From Isochrysis galbana (Eukaryota > Haptophyta > Isochrysidales > Isochrysidaceae): 24,610 nucleotides of DNA. Below, one piece after another: positions 1 through 9,773 of the stretch (its first letter is position 1; the number at the start of each line of letters is the position of its first letter). The notes beneath the pieces are model-generated. The model was not told where the DNA came from, searched no databases, and worked only from the letters and a program-made list of their open reading frames with translations. The stretch is taken from contig CM030938.1 in the NCBI GenBank assembly GCA_018136815.1, positions 5,959,934 through 5,984,543 on the forward strand. The letters are read 5' to 3'. Made by a program: the position numbers and the translations under genes.

Positions 1-75
1 CGCGCCGGCAGCTAGCGCGGAATGCGGTTTCTTGCGGGGAGCTCATGGAGCTTTCTCGGGGGTGACTACGGGCAT
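1..75 (-). pseudogene. N-terminus of a second, tandem Gypsy gag (runs off the window)
   Basis: The ATG at 75-73 opens the same peptide start (MPVVTPE) as the full gag at 12545. The surrounding DNA matches 12471-12545 almost base for base. Relative to that copy it has lost one C in the run near position 54, which shifts the frame and gives a stop within about ten codons (near 43). This is therefore the beginning of another element copy, lying beyond the 3' LTR of the main element on the same strand. Whether the frameshift is real or a consensus error cannot be decided here, because similar single-base differences litter this repeat. Confidence 0.7.
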
Positions 76-1329
76 GGTGATCGACGCACGACGCACGACG
101 CACGGAGGGCGTGGAAGTGTGGAGGAGGCTTGTGGGAGGTGGTGGCAGGCGACTGGGGGTGGCTCAGGCGCGTGCTTGGCTTGTATTGACTCGTTGACTC
201 GGGTATAGACTCGGAACTCGGGGGGACTCGCTTGGGAACACGGTGGGGACTCGACGAAGTTCCTACAAAACCACTCACAAGAACCAAACCCCAACGACCT
301 TGGGCTCAGAAAACTAACGTAAACACTCCGGAATCATACGATAAACAAACCCTCCCGCGCGGCGAAGGCTGAGGTCGCGATCGCTCGTCATGCGCGAAGA
401 AATACGGAAAGAGAGCGCAAAACTACGCAAACGAAGGGTTCGAACTATCGTTAAAGTGAAAACTCGTCCGCTGAAGCCAACGCGGAGGGTCGAGGAGAGT
501 CCAAATCGCGCGGGGGAAGAAGGCGATGTGCAGAGAGACTTCTAGACAAGCGACGAGCAAGGGGCGACGAAACGAGACGGAGACGCGGGCGCGTGCCATT
601 TCGTTCTTCCTTTCTTTCACCGAAAACGCGGCGAAACTAACGTTAAACATCGGTGCCCCTCCGCGAGAATCGCGAAGAAGAACGGACGAGATGGAGGCAA
701 TCATCGAAGGAATCGGAGAGGAATCGAAGCGAGGGGGGGGAACAGCGCGCGGGGGGGGGGGGAACGAACGACGGCCGGAGGAAACGAACCGCGCGCGGAG
801 GAGAAGAACCTCGCGCTGGGGGGGAATATATAAACGGCCGAAGGCGACGGATGGCACGCCGAGGGAAGAACCTGCGCGGGGGGGCGAGGGACGAGGGCAC
901 GGCGGGGCAGCGTGGGAGGGCGCGAGGTGATCTCGGAGCGAGATCGCGTCCTTTCCCTCGCGGAGCGCGAGAGACCCCCACGAACTATCTGGGACCGGGA
1001 GAATGTTTTGGACGAAACTTCCTCCGTCGGCCGAGGAGAGGGACGGAGAGAGAGAGAGAGAGAGTCTCGCAGAGCAACCGCGGAACGAGAAGTCGAGTCA
1101 TGCCGGTTTATTACCTTAAACGAGCAACAATTATAGTAACAGCAAAACAAAATTCGAATCGCAAATTTCGAGACCAAAATCTGCAAACCTGGACTTGAGA
1201 CCATGGGGAATCCGAATCTGTGTGTCTTGTGCGTCAGTGGCAACACGGGGAACTGTTCAATTGTAATTGTGAGCGCGTACCTTACACGAATATTCATGCC
1301 TACACCTTCAGATGGGCAGGAATACAACA
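76..1329 (-). repeat. Gypsy LTR plus untranslated leader
   Basis: On the minus strand a G6 polypurine tract at 1335-1330 is immediately followed by TGTTGTATTC, a typical LTR 5' end, which places the LTR start at 1329. The sequence then runs to the gag ATG of the next copy at 75. Positions up to about 620 are repeated at 12471-13099 beside the complete gag. The inner LTR end and the primer binding site could not be fixed: no convincing CA end followed by a tRNA 3'-end complement was found. The segment contains a TATA-like box near 827 and several long G or C runs. It holds no credible gene of its own. Confidence 0.7.
825..834. promoter_or_regulatory. TATA-like box in the Gypsy LTR
   Basis: The sequence AATATATAAA lies inside the LTR. 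On the plus strand it reads as a perfect TATATAAA; on the minus strand, the transcription strand of the element, it reads TTTATATATT, which is also TATA-like. It lies about 500 bp from the LTR 5' end, a plausible distance for the U3/R boundary. Orientation is ambiguous, so a divergent or antisense promoter is possible. Confidence 0.4.
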
Positions 1330-1335
1330 CCCCCC
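1330..1335 (-). other. Polypurine tract of the Gypsy element
   Basis: A run of six G on the minus strand directly precedes the LTR-like TGTTG at 1329. A purine run abutting the 3' LTR is the usual primer for plus-strand DNA synthesis in LTR retrotransposons. It lies about 370 bases after the pol stop codon, as expected for a 3' untranslated region. Confidence 0.6.
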
Positions 1336-1703
1336 GACTTAAATCGAGACGTCTCCCGATGTCGAGCCAAGAGAGTTCATTTAACCATACGAGACGAGAG
1401 ACTAGAGAGGAGGATTAACCCATGGATCCAAAGCGAGCACAAAATCGGCAGCTTAGCGCGGCGGCCCCCGATTTCGTACGCACGTCCTACCACGTTCTCC
1501 CTTTTACAGGAGTTTTGCTCGGGCAGTTGCGCTGGGTCAGGCGCTGACGCGACGCTAATCATCCACTTCCGGTCGACTTAGCGCTACGATGTGAACGAGA
1601 ACGGTACGACTTGAAGGCAGATCAGGAGGATACGATTGACTCTTGAATCGACGTGGAACTTGATTAGACTGGGACTTGAACTTGGGCTTGAGAGGAGAGG
1701 AGT
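1336..1703 (-). other. 3' untranslated region of the Gypsy element
   Basis: This interval lies between the stop after the chromodomain (1706-1704) and the polypurine tract. Short ORFs occur on both strands, but none has a recognisable motif. I see no further gene here. Confidence 0.5.
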
Positions 1704-3938
1704 CTAATTGGAGTGAGCTGGGGTTGAACCGGACGGCGTCGAAATGGTGTCGTACGACTCAACTAGATCAGCACAACGCCGAAGCAACTCAATTCGAGAC
1801 TCCCAAGTAGCTTCAGAACGAGGATAGCCGCGCCATTGACGAGATACTTGAATGAAACCCCATCGCCTTTGCGATCGAGTAACTCTTCAACCAAATACTC
1901 ATCTCAGCGAGCGGAGACGAATCGGTGACGGTGAAGTACGGACGGAGATTGGAAATGTGAACTTCATCCTTGACTTGACGATTTTCGAGTCGCGTAGACG
2001 GTACGAGTGGCCGAGATTGCTTCTTCTACTCGGTAGGGACCGGAGTAGAGATACTGAAGTTTGTTGGCGTGGCCAGGGATTCGACGACAAACTCTGTCTC
2101 CCGGTTTGAAGGTGACACCGAGTTTAGACTTTTGAGAGGCGGAAGCGCATGATTCGCGTTGAGCTTCTTGAGTACTTTCGAGGGCGGAACGCCACGACTC
2201 GAGAAGCTTCTTATTGAGCTCGGTGCGTAAGTGACGGCATCGGACGGAGGCCTAGTGGAAGCAACTCCAGGACAGGAGCAGGGTCAGCAAGTTGAGCAGG
2301 GAGACGAAGCTCCGACCAAACAAGATAGCCGCGGGTGACTTGGGTACCACGCGACCGGCGGTCGCTCGCATAGACATGAGAAGAAACGGAAGGTGTCGAC
2401 CCAATGGGCGCCGCCTTCATTGGAGACTCGAGTCATCGTGAGGAGAGTTTGTTGAGCTTTTTCCACTAGCCCTACGCCTTCGTGGCGATAAGCTTCAGTA
2501 GTGCTCAAGTCCGTTCCGGTCGCTTTGAGAATTAGGTCAACTAATCGAGAGCAAAGATTCGAGCCGGCGTCGGTTCGAAGTTGGCGAGGGACTCCATAAC
2601 GAGAGACAATGAGACGCATGAAGACGTCTAGACATTTCGCGGAGAGGGGTTACCGTTGCAAGGCTCAGCTTCAATCCAACGAGAGAGAGAATCGACGAAA
2701 ACAATTAGCTTATCAAAACCGGAGCGGCCGGCTACGAAATCGTGAGTGGGAGCCATCGAAAGAATATCGCAATAGACGACGTCGAAAGGATAGATCCGAT
2801 AGAAAGACCGGATGGATGGGCGAGCGGTCGCGGTAACGGTTTGCCAAGAGTGCATTCATGGCACTCTCGAACGTATTCCGATACAGAGGCGGACAAGCCA
2901 GGCCAGTACACTCGAGTACGAAGTAGGGTAGACATCCGTGTCGCACCGGGTGACCAAGTGGTCATGGTAGGCGCGGAGGTAGTGTCACGAAGGGACTCCG
3001 GAATGTATAAACGAAGAGGAGCCTCTTCCGCCTCTGACGAACGGTAGTAGAGTAGGCCATCACGAAGGAGGAATCGGGATCTTTCTTCGACGACGAGCAA
3101 GGTCAGAGACCAGATAGGCGGTGATCGAAGTGAGCTTTCGGAAGGGTCGACGCGATTCAGAAAGGATCGAGCTAGCGAACTCGTCGGTAGAGAGCGCTTG
3201 ACGCAATTCGTCGGCATGAGGCACGCCCACATCGAGATACGAGGAGGTAATCGACTCCGAAGATTCCGATGCTTGACGAGCGAGCCTATCGTTTGCTTGT
3301 TGGCGGCGAGCGGTGAGGGTGGATGAAGTGACCGCGGCGGCAACTATGTCGTGAATCTCAGAAGAATCGAAAGAATGGGCATCACTCTCCTCGACATGGA
3401 GAGGATCGTGATCGGGCTCGAGAGCAACTAAGCGGGATAAGCCGTCGGCGTCCCAGTGATGACTCCAGGTTTGTGCACGACGTCGAATCGATATTCGGCT
3501 AGCTTTAGGACCCATCGCATGAGGCGCGAGGCTGGACCACCGGTGACTTGATCTTTCATCGTGTGAAGCCAGCGCAAAGCTGAATGGTCTACGACGAGGG
3601 TGAAGTGGCGACCCCAGAGATAAGGCCTCCAATTTCGGATCGATTCTAGCGCTGCTAGAAGTTCGATTTCAGTGACTGTCCAATGGCGCTCGCCGGACTC
3701 AAACTACGACCGTAGTATGCAACGACGCGCTCTCTCCCTTCGTCGTCCTTCTGTGCGAGGACGCCGGCGATGCCGAGCTTGCTAGCCCCGTCGGTCTTAA
3801 CGAGGAAAGGACGGTCGTCTCGAGGAGGTGCGAGTACGGGTTCTTCACAGATAGCTTGCTTGAGATCTTCGATAGCCTGGCGACAGGCTTCTGTTTGCGA
3901 CTCGACCGGGACATCGCACCCTTTCCGCGTGAGAGCGG
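1704..3938 (-). pseudogene. pol: 3' third of Gypsy pol: RNase H tail, integrase, chromodomain (frameshifted)
   Basis: This is the continuation of pol, split over several minus-strand frames. RT connection and RNase H motifs begin before 3938 and run on to about 3440 (KTDGAS, TVTEIELLAA, VVDHSALRWL). The integrase zinc-binding region lies near 2850-2980 (VYWPGL, CHEC). The integrase core shows Asp at about 2768 (VVYCDIL), Asp at 2571 (LRTDAGSN) and Glu at 2463 (LVEKAQ); the last two are 36 codons apart, the D35E spacing. A GPYRV-type C-terminal domain lies near 2000-2100. A chromodomain occupies about 1903-1750 (EYLVEELL, then RGYP, SEATWE). Frame breaks fall near 4030, 3690, 3455, 3080, within 2850-2960, and at about 1836. 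They are single-base shifts, so this is either recent decay or assembly error. By family knowledge the chromodomain steers integration towards particular chromatin. Confidence 0.85.
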
Positions 3939-6900
3939 TTAAAGGCGCTGCACGGATCGCAAAACGACGTATAAATCGGCGGTAGTACGAGCATAGTCCA
4001 AGGAAAGAACGGACGGCTTCGATAGAGTTGATTGGGTAGGGTCGATTTTCGAGACGGCTTCCACTTTCTTGGGATCCATCCGAAGACCTTCACGCGAAAC
4101 AACGTGGCCGAGATATTCAGCCGAGGTGGCAAAGAAAACGCATTTCGACATCTTGCAGGTGAGGCCCGCCCAGATGAGACGTTCCAAGACAAGATCAAGA
4201 CGGTGTAACATTTGTTGGAATGACGACTCTTCCCTGGCCTGCAGCGAGTCACCTACGCCTGTCGACCAGGCGCCGACATCATCCAAGTATGGCATACAAA
4301 TCTCCCATGCCAGCCCACCGAGAACGGCGTCCATGAGGCGGCACATATACGAGGGACCGGATTGAACACCAAAAGGCAAGTAATTGAACTCGTACTTGCC
4401 GCGATGAGTAGTGAACGCGGTGATATGTTTATCGGACTCTTTGATCGGTATACCCCAGAAACCAGATGCCAGGTCCAGGGTGCAAAGGAATAGAGAATCA
4501 AGGTTGCCTTGGCCGGACGACAATCGGTCGATGGCTTCTACCGTGAGGGGAAGAGGGCTGTCCTCTAGACGAAGCTTGGAGTTGACGTCGCGATAATCTA
4601 CGCAGAAACGTACGGAGCCATCCTTCTTAGTGACTAACACGACTCGAGAGGCCCACGACGAATTTGATTTCCTAATGATGCCCGCGGACTCCATCTTGCA
4701 AACTTCGTCCTCTATGACCTTCTCACCCTCTCGTCCAACTCTAGACGGTGCGTGACGGTGAGCTTCGGCTCCGGGGTTGAGCGGTAGCTCTACCTCCATC
4801 ACGTGAGTGTGATTCGGGTTGGTCGGGTCAATTGCGAAAGCAGCGATACGTCGGGCTAGTAGACGACGAACTTCTTCACGTTGGGGCATCGAGAGACGGC
4901 CCTCGGGGTCGATCTTGGCTGCCTCAAGGAGCTTACGTTGGTCCTCGTTGAGCGACTCAATCACATCCGGCGAGTTAACGTCACCGACGCGGTGATAAGT
5001 TCCGGCGTGAATCTTGAATCGAACCTGTAGCGAAGCTACAGGGTGGAACGACGGAAGGTGTAGTGGTTTGGCGTCAGTGTTGACCACCGTGATCGCGATG
5101 GTGTGGTCGGAGTTCGGCCTCTCTACTTGAGGGATGACGAGAGGAGAGCTGTCAATAGTCTCGCGTGTAGGGAGTCGGTCCACGAGCATGGCGCAGTCTT
5201 CGTGTTCTCGAAGAGCTAGCGGAATTCGGACGTGAAACGTCGCCCGATGATAGGCCGGGATCGTGATAGGTTCGTGGGTGTATAGGAGGTACTCGGAGCC
5301 ACAAGACGCCGGCGCTTTGGCGGCAAACTCATCGGCCGTGTTGAAGAGAGGCTCGGAGACTAGCTGGTTGTCGTTTTTGGTGGCCTGCGGCCCTCGGAAG
5401 AAGTCCGTCGTGATTGGGTTCGCGGAGGTCGGACAGACCTGTGCACAAGTCATGCTGACAGGGACCACCGCTATCGGTGACGTCGAGACGCGAAAGATCG
5501 GCGGAGCGTCGGGGCTTGGACTGCCATTAACCTCAAGAGGAGCCACCGTGGATGGGGCACCGAGGGTGATAGAGCCGTCCGCGCTGTCGGAGGCGAGCTG
5601 AATCGAAGCGGCGTGCGTAGCTAAGAAGTCGTTCCCGAGCAGCAGCATCGGGTTGCCTTCAATCACCATGAACGTATGACGAAAGAGAAATCCACCGACG
5701 GAGAAAACGATTCGAGCCTTGCCTCGCGTGATAAGAGGTAGGCCGTCCGGACCGTGAAGCGGTGTCACTACGGCTTGCGGCAGCCGCTCGACGCATGCGT
5801 CGTTGGGTAGGCTGGACAAGAGGGAAGTGGTCACGACCGACGGGCCAGCTCCGGTGTCAGCGAGTGTGCTGTTGACCGTGAGGGCGGAGTCGGCTAAGAT
5901 TACTCCTTCTTTGCCGGCAGCCTCGCCGGAGCGGCAGACCATTAGATCTCGAACATATAGACAATGCCTTGGGTAGGCAGATGGTAGGGTATCCACGACG
6001 CTCTCCGGCCGGTGCGCGGTCACGTGTGCAATGGTGTCGGACAGGGACGGGGTTGGTCGCCAGCGTCGTTGCTCGGGTGAATTCGTCGTCAAACTGGTCG
6101 TCGTCTCTTCGGGTATTCCGACTGCCGCTATCGTGGCAGAGGGCCTAGAGGGGTCGTCCTCGTTGGTAGCGGTACAGGGTGATAGCTTGGGACTAGTGTA
6201 GCCCAGGCCTCTCTTGTCGGTGGGGTGCCTCGGGTGGTCGGACATCTTTTCCCAATCTTTCTCGAGACGGGCTTGGGCTTCTGTCTTGGGTCTTCGAACT
6301 AATGAGGCTAGCTCTTCGGCGCGGATGCCTTTGGCTTCCACAAACTCGATTGGCGCTCGGACGGCAGCGGTAAGGTCGGATTCCTCGTCGGCGCCTCGTC
6401 CGGCTAGAGCTTGCGCTCTTATTTCGTCAGCGGTTTCGAGCGTGACGTTGGACCATTTCTGGTCCCCGTTCACTCCGAATGATTGCCATTGTTGGCGCCG
6501 CTTCCGGAGAGTCGTCGGCGTCGTCGGACGCGGCGAGCTCGCGCGTGCCGGAGGCGGGGCGGTCCATGGAGAGAATGGGTCGTGGAGAGTAGACTCGGAG
6601 GCGTAGAATGGCGTGTCGTTGTCATGGTTATCGTGGGTTTCTTTTTGGTCTTCGTGATCGTCTGACTCGGGAGTAGCTGGACGGGAAACAACGGGGTCGG
6701 AAGAAACTTCACTAGATTCCCTCCCCCTCTCATAACGATGAAGAGCCGACCACGGCTCGTAAGCGGTAGCCTCAGTCGAGCTAAGGGAAGGCTGGTCCGA
6801 TAGGCTGCGCCGCGCGCAAGCGAGTAGCTCCAACGCGGACAGTTTATTCGTCGATGGCTGGTCTCCCTGTTGGCTCAAATGTCGAAGAAGAACAGGCATC

Positions 6901-9773
6901 CAATGGGTCGCCATCGCTCCAGCTACACCGACGTAGGTGCGGCTGCGAAGAGCGCCACGAGGCGGTGAAGGCGAGAGATTAGCCATGGCTGACTCACGAC
7001 CATCCACGACGCAGGTTGGCTGGAGGGGCGGCAGCCCTTTGGTGAGGTACAACCCGGTGGCTTTCTGGTGTCCAGTGCCGTGCTCCCAGGGTTGGACGAA
7101 TTGGGTCGGGGTCAACCCCCCGACTAAACGGCGAGCTTCCGCATGCATCCGAGGGTTCTCGACCGCTACAAACGGAGCAGTGGCGGAGGCCATCGACTTG
7201 AAGACGTGAGCGGCCGACTCAAGAGCGGCACGACGTCCGGGTTCTTGGGAGAGCCATTGACTGCTGACGGCGGAGAGGTACGTGCAGGGCGGGTGGGCGA
7301 TGACTAGGTCCCAACCTAAGTTTTGGACATGAAGCGCGTCGCCTTGGAAGTGGGGCACGTAATCAATCTCGGAAGGATACAAATCGCACGTAGCTACATC
7401 AGCTCCGGCGAGTAGGAACATGGACGAGACGACGCCGCTCGTCTCGCCAACGACGAGAACGCGTGGTGCGTGACAGCCAGACGTCAGCCCGTCTTGGACT
7501 CGTTGATTCATCTCCGTGAGCTCAGCGCAAAGCTCATCGAAGTGCTTGGGTAGCGCGGCGGCAGGCGAGGCTAGGGTGCCATCGCGAGGCCGGCGAAGCT
7601 CTTGGGCTGCCTCCGTGAGGTGCCGAGGTAATACCACCGCAGAGCCGCTCGCTCGCGCACGAAGAGAGGCGAGAGCGTGGAGAGCGGGTGACGGGGTATC
7701 ATCGCGGGTGCCGACATCGGAGTTGTTTTGAGAGGGATCGAAGGACTGGATCGCGGACGCATTGATCGCTGCCACGCGCATGATGGTGGTGGCAGTGGTA
7801 TCGAGAGGCAGGCAGTGCTCGGAGGCGGCGACCGGTGGCCGCAGCGACGTAGGACGAATGGAAGAAGACTCGGATATCGACGACGTAGAGACGGGCTCGG
7901 AGGACGGGATTGACGAAGAAACTCGGAGAAGTGGGGTGTCGGACGGCGGCGACGGACGCCGCGGCCGCGAGACCACCGGTGAGAGACATGAAGGACATGG
8001 CTCAGGGACTCGGTTGGGCTGGCTCAATGGGCGTAGAAGCTCGGTTTGGGAGGCCGCCGTTCCTCGACGTGCAGAGGAGTTGTGGTCACTCTCCATGGTC
8101 ACGTCGGAAGAGGAAACAGGCCAGGGATCGACGTCGTTGCATTCTGTCGTCGGCGGGGTCGGCGCCGGCGAAAGAAGGGACGTGGCTGTCGTAGAAGCCG
8201 GCTGCGGGGAAGGCTGGGGCCAGGGTGGTGGCTCTGCGGCAGCGGCTGGCGTGGGTAGTGGCCGAAGAGGTTCTGCAATGCGAAGCATTCTTCGGAGGAC
8301 TTGGCTCGGGCTAGCGGGTGGATGGACCGCTGAAATTACGGTGGATTCAGACTCGAATTCGGAAGACTCGGCGACTTGAGAGGGGCTAGGAGACGGCTGT
8401 GCAAGCTCCTCCATGGCTCTCGGTTGATGGGGTGGCGTGGGAACGCCGGTGGTCGACCGCGGACTCCGCGGTGACGTTAATTTGTACTCGGACTCGGACT
8501 CGTCGTTTCTGGCGTGCTGGACGCCAATAACAGGGCTAACTTTCGAAATGGGCACGGACGGGGCCGGCCCAAAGGTGAAGCCCCCTGGCGTCGCAACCGT
8601 CGATGAGGACGAAGCGGAAGCTTGTGATGACGATAGGGGCATGGTGGCCAGCACCGGTTGGCTCGGTGCGGCCGTAAACTCGGACTCGGTGACGGGCTTG
8701 ATTACGCGGGCTCGGGATGCACTGTCTTGTGCGATTGGACTCGGACTCGGAACGGAAACGGAAGGGATCGGCTCGGCGGCGTGCAGCCTGCTGGAGTGGC
8801 AGGCCGGCTGCGGCGAGACTCGGAACGGTGGCTCGGACAAGGACACAGTGGCTGTCGTCGAGGGCTTCGGCGTCAGCTTGTGTTTGGACTCGATACGCGG
8901 TGGCTCGTGAAACGGGGCTCGGTTGTGGTTGGGATTCTGGACGTGACCGGAGATTCCAAATGACTCAGACTCGGGGCGCGGAGGACCGAAGGTGAACACT
9001 CCCGCGGAAGGAGTGGTCGTCGGAGGCTCAGTGGGTGGCTGGAGCTCCGTTAATCCTGCGGCCGACCGCGTGGTAGGACTCGGTGACGTTGTAAATTCGG
9101 ACTCGGACTCGGACTCGGATGGCTCAGAACGGGGTTTGCTCAAAACAGGCTTGGACTCGGACTCGAAAGAAAGTGGGGAAGTACCGGAGAACTGCGCCTC
9201 CATCGTCGTAGCGATGGAGACTGGTGATACCGATGATGACTGGACTGGGCTCAGACTCGTAGATGGGCTCGCGGTGGCGTAAGACGAAGAGGGTAATTCT
9301 GAACGTGACTTGGACTCGGACTCGTACTCGGGAGACGTTTTGTGGCTCGGACATGCGAAATTTGATTTGAGAGATTGAAGGTTGGATTGGGCCTGCGGCG
9401 GCTGGATTTTCGCAGACCGTGAGGTCTTGGACTGGTGATGCTTGGGGAGTGGCGGGGGGTAGCGGTTGAGCGGCTTGAGTTGATAGAGAGGCGGTGACGG
9501 TTGACTTGGTTTTGAGGACTCGTGCGTGATATCGAGAATCAGGATGGAATCATCGGCATTGGGAGAAATAGGGGCAATCGGCGAGGGGGCAGGAGAAGGA
9601 GGGGGATGGAGGTGGTAGGGCTTGTCTGGAACTTGGGGAATCTTGGGGTACCGGTTGGAGGCCGTAGAAGTACTCGGCCGTAGCGTAATACGATCTTTTG
9701 GTGGGTGGCGTTCAGGCCCACTACCCTGGACTGGTAGCGGGGTAACAGCGCGGACGTGGGCCCCGCCGGCGAC
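3939..9773 (-). CDS. pol: Gypsy pol: disordered region, cytosine-methyltransferase-like domain, protease, reverse transcriptase
   Basis: The frame is open from the codon after the gag TAG down to 3939. Residues are numbered from the Met at 9203. Residues 1-550 are Ser/Pro/Glu-rich and low in complexity, with repeated SESES tracts and two FTFGP modules. Residues 581-776 match the small phage/bacterial cytosine-5 methyltransferase-like family: VVGETSG, CDLYPSE, IAHPPCTYL with Cys640, ENP at 682-684, GIA.AMA.W-like end. A retropepsin follows, with ADTGAG (Asp1116) and LLGNDFL (1188-1194). The RT shows VDYRDVN near 1530, LPFGV, and YLDD at 1639-1642. The frame ends because of a single-base shift near 4030; RNase H and integrase continue in other frames. 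It shares its reading frame with gag upstream, separated only by one TAG, so it is probably made as a Gag-Pol fusion in cytoplasmic particles. The position of the extra domain, between gag and protease, is unusual. Confidence 0.9.
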   Translation of the reverse strand, partial: VAGGAHVRAVTPLPVQGSGPERHPPKDRITLRPSTSTASNRYPKIPQVPDKPYHLHPPPSPAPSPIAPISPNADDSILILDITHESSKPSQPSPPLYQLKPLNRYPPPLPKHHQSKTSRSAKIQPPQAQSNLQSLKSNFACPSHKTSPEYESESKSRSELPSSSYATASPSTSLSPVQSSSVSPVSIATTMEAQFSGTSPLSFESESKPVLSKPRSEPSESESESEFTTSPSPTTRSAAGLTELQPPTEPPTTTPSAGVFTFGPPRPESESFGISGHVQNPNHNRAPFHEPPRIESKHKLTPKPSTTATVSLSEPPFRVSPQPACHSSRLHAAEPIPSVSVPSPSPIAQDSASRARVIKPVTESEFTAAPSQPVLATMPLSSSQASASSSSTVATPGGFTFGPAPSVPISKVSPVIGVQHARNDESESEYKLTSPRSPRSTTGVPTPPHQPRAMEELAQPSPSPSQVAESSEFESESTVISAVHPPASPSQVLRRMLRIAEPLRPLPTPAAAAEPPPWPQPSPQPASTTATSLLSPAPTPPTTECNDVDPWPVSSSDVTMESDHNSSARRGTAASQTELLRPLSQPNRVPEPCPSCLSPVVSRPRRPSPPSDTPLLRVSSSIPSSEPVSTSSISESSSIRPTSLRPPVAASEHCLPLDTTATTIMRVAAINASAIQSFDPSQNNSDVGTRDDTPSPALHALASLRARASGSAVVLPRHLTEAAQELRRPRDGTLASPAAALPKHFDELCAELTEMNQRVQDGLTSGCHAPRVLVVGETSGVVSSMFLLAGADVATCDLYPSEIDYVPHFQGDALHVQNLGWDLVIAHPPCTYLSAVSSQWLSQEPGRRAALESAAHVFKSMASATAPFVAVENPRMHAEARRLVGGLTPTQFVQPWEHGTGHQKATGLYLTKGLPPLQPTCVVDGRESAMANLSPSPPRGALRSRTYVGVAGAMATHWMPVLLRHLSQQGDQPSTNKLSALELLACARRSLSDQPSLSSTEATAYEPWSALHRYERGRESSEVSSDPVVSRPATPESDDHEDQKETHDNHDNDTPFYASESTLHDPFSPWTAPPPARASSPRPTTPTTLRKRRQQWQSFGVNGDQKWSNVTLETADEIRAQALAGRGADEESDLTAAVRAPIEFVEAKGIRAEELASLVRRPKTEAQARLEKDWEKMSDHPRHPTDKRGLGYTSPKLSPCTATNEDDPSRPSATIAAVGIPEETTTSLTTNSPEQRRWRPTPSLSDTIAHVTAHRPESVVDTLPSAYPRHCLYVRDLMVCRSGEAAGKEGVILADSALTVNSTLADTGAGPSVVTTSLLSSLPNDACVERLPQAVVTPLHGPDGLPLITRGKARIVFSVGGFLFRHTFMVIEGNPMLLLGNDFLATHAASIQLASDSADGSITLGAPSTVAPLEVNGSPSPDAPPIFRVSTSPIAVVPVSMTCAQVCPTSANPITTDFFRGPQATKNDNQLVSEPLFNTADEFAAKAPASCGSEYLLYTHEPITIPAYHRATFHVRIPLALREHEDCAMLVDRLPTRETIDSSPLVIPQVERPNSDHTIAITVVNTDAKPLHLPSFHPVASLQVRFKIHAGTYHRVGDVNSPDVIESLNEDQRKLLEAAKIDPEGRLSMPQREEVRRLLARRIAAFAIDPTNPNHTHVMEVELPLNPGAEAHRHAPSRVGREGEKVIEDEVCKMESAGIIRKSNSSWASRVVLVTKKDGSVRFCVDYRDVNSKLRLEDSPLPLTVEAIDRLSSGQGNLDSLFLCTLDLASGFWGIPIKESDKHITAFTTHRGKYEFNYLPFGVQSGPSYMCRLMDAVLGGLAWEICMPYLDDVGAWSTGVGDSLQAREESSFQQMLHRLDLVLERLIWAGLTCKMSKCVFFATSAEYLGHVVSREGLRMDPKKVEAVSKIDPTQSTLSKPSVLSLDYARTTADLYVVLRSVQRL
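6876..7463 (-). other. Captured cytosine-5 DNA-methyltransferase-like domain inside Gypsy pol
   Basis: This ~196-residue domain (pol 581-776) begins with a Rossmann-like SAM-binding strand and loop (RVLVVGETSG). Next come an acidic strand end (CDLYPSE, Asp607), QGDAL, and the IAHPPCTYL motif whose Cys640 occupies the catalytic position of the Pro-Cys motif IV. ENP at 682-684 corresponds to motif VI (ENV in classical enzymes). The tail reads GLPPLQPT, then RSRTYVGVAGAMATHW. This order and wording match small phage and prophage proteins usually annotated as DNA cytosine methyltransferases. All the key residues I can recognise are kept, so the domain may be functional. It lacks the large target-recognition domain of eukaryotic DNMTs, so specificity and activity are unknown. 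Confidence 0.85.

Noticed and set aside
440-475. tRNA-like T-arm word (GGTTCGAACT) as a primer-binding or tRNA gene
   Set aside because: No cloverleaf, anticodon arm or CCA-adjacent acceptor could be assembled around it.
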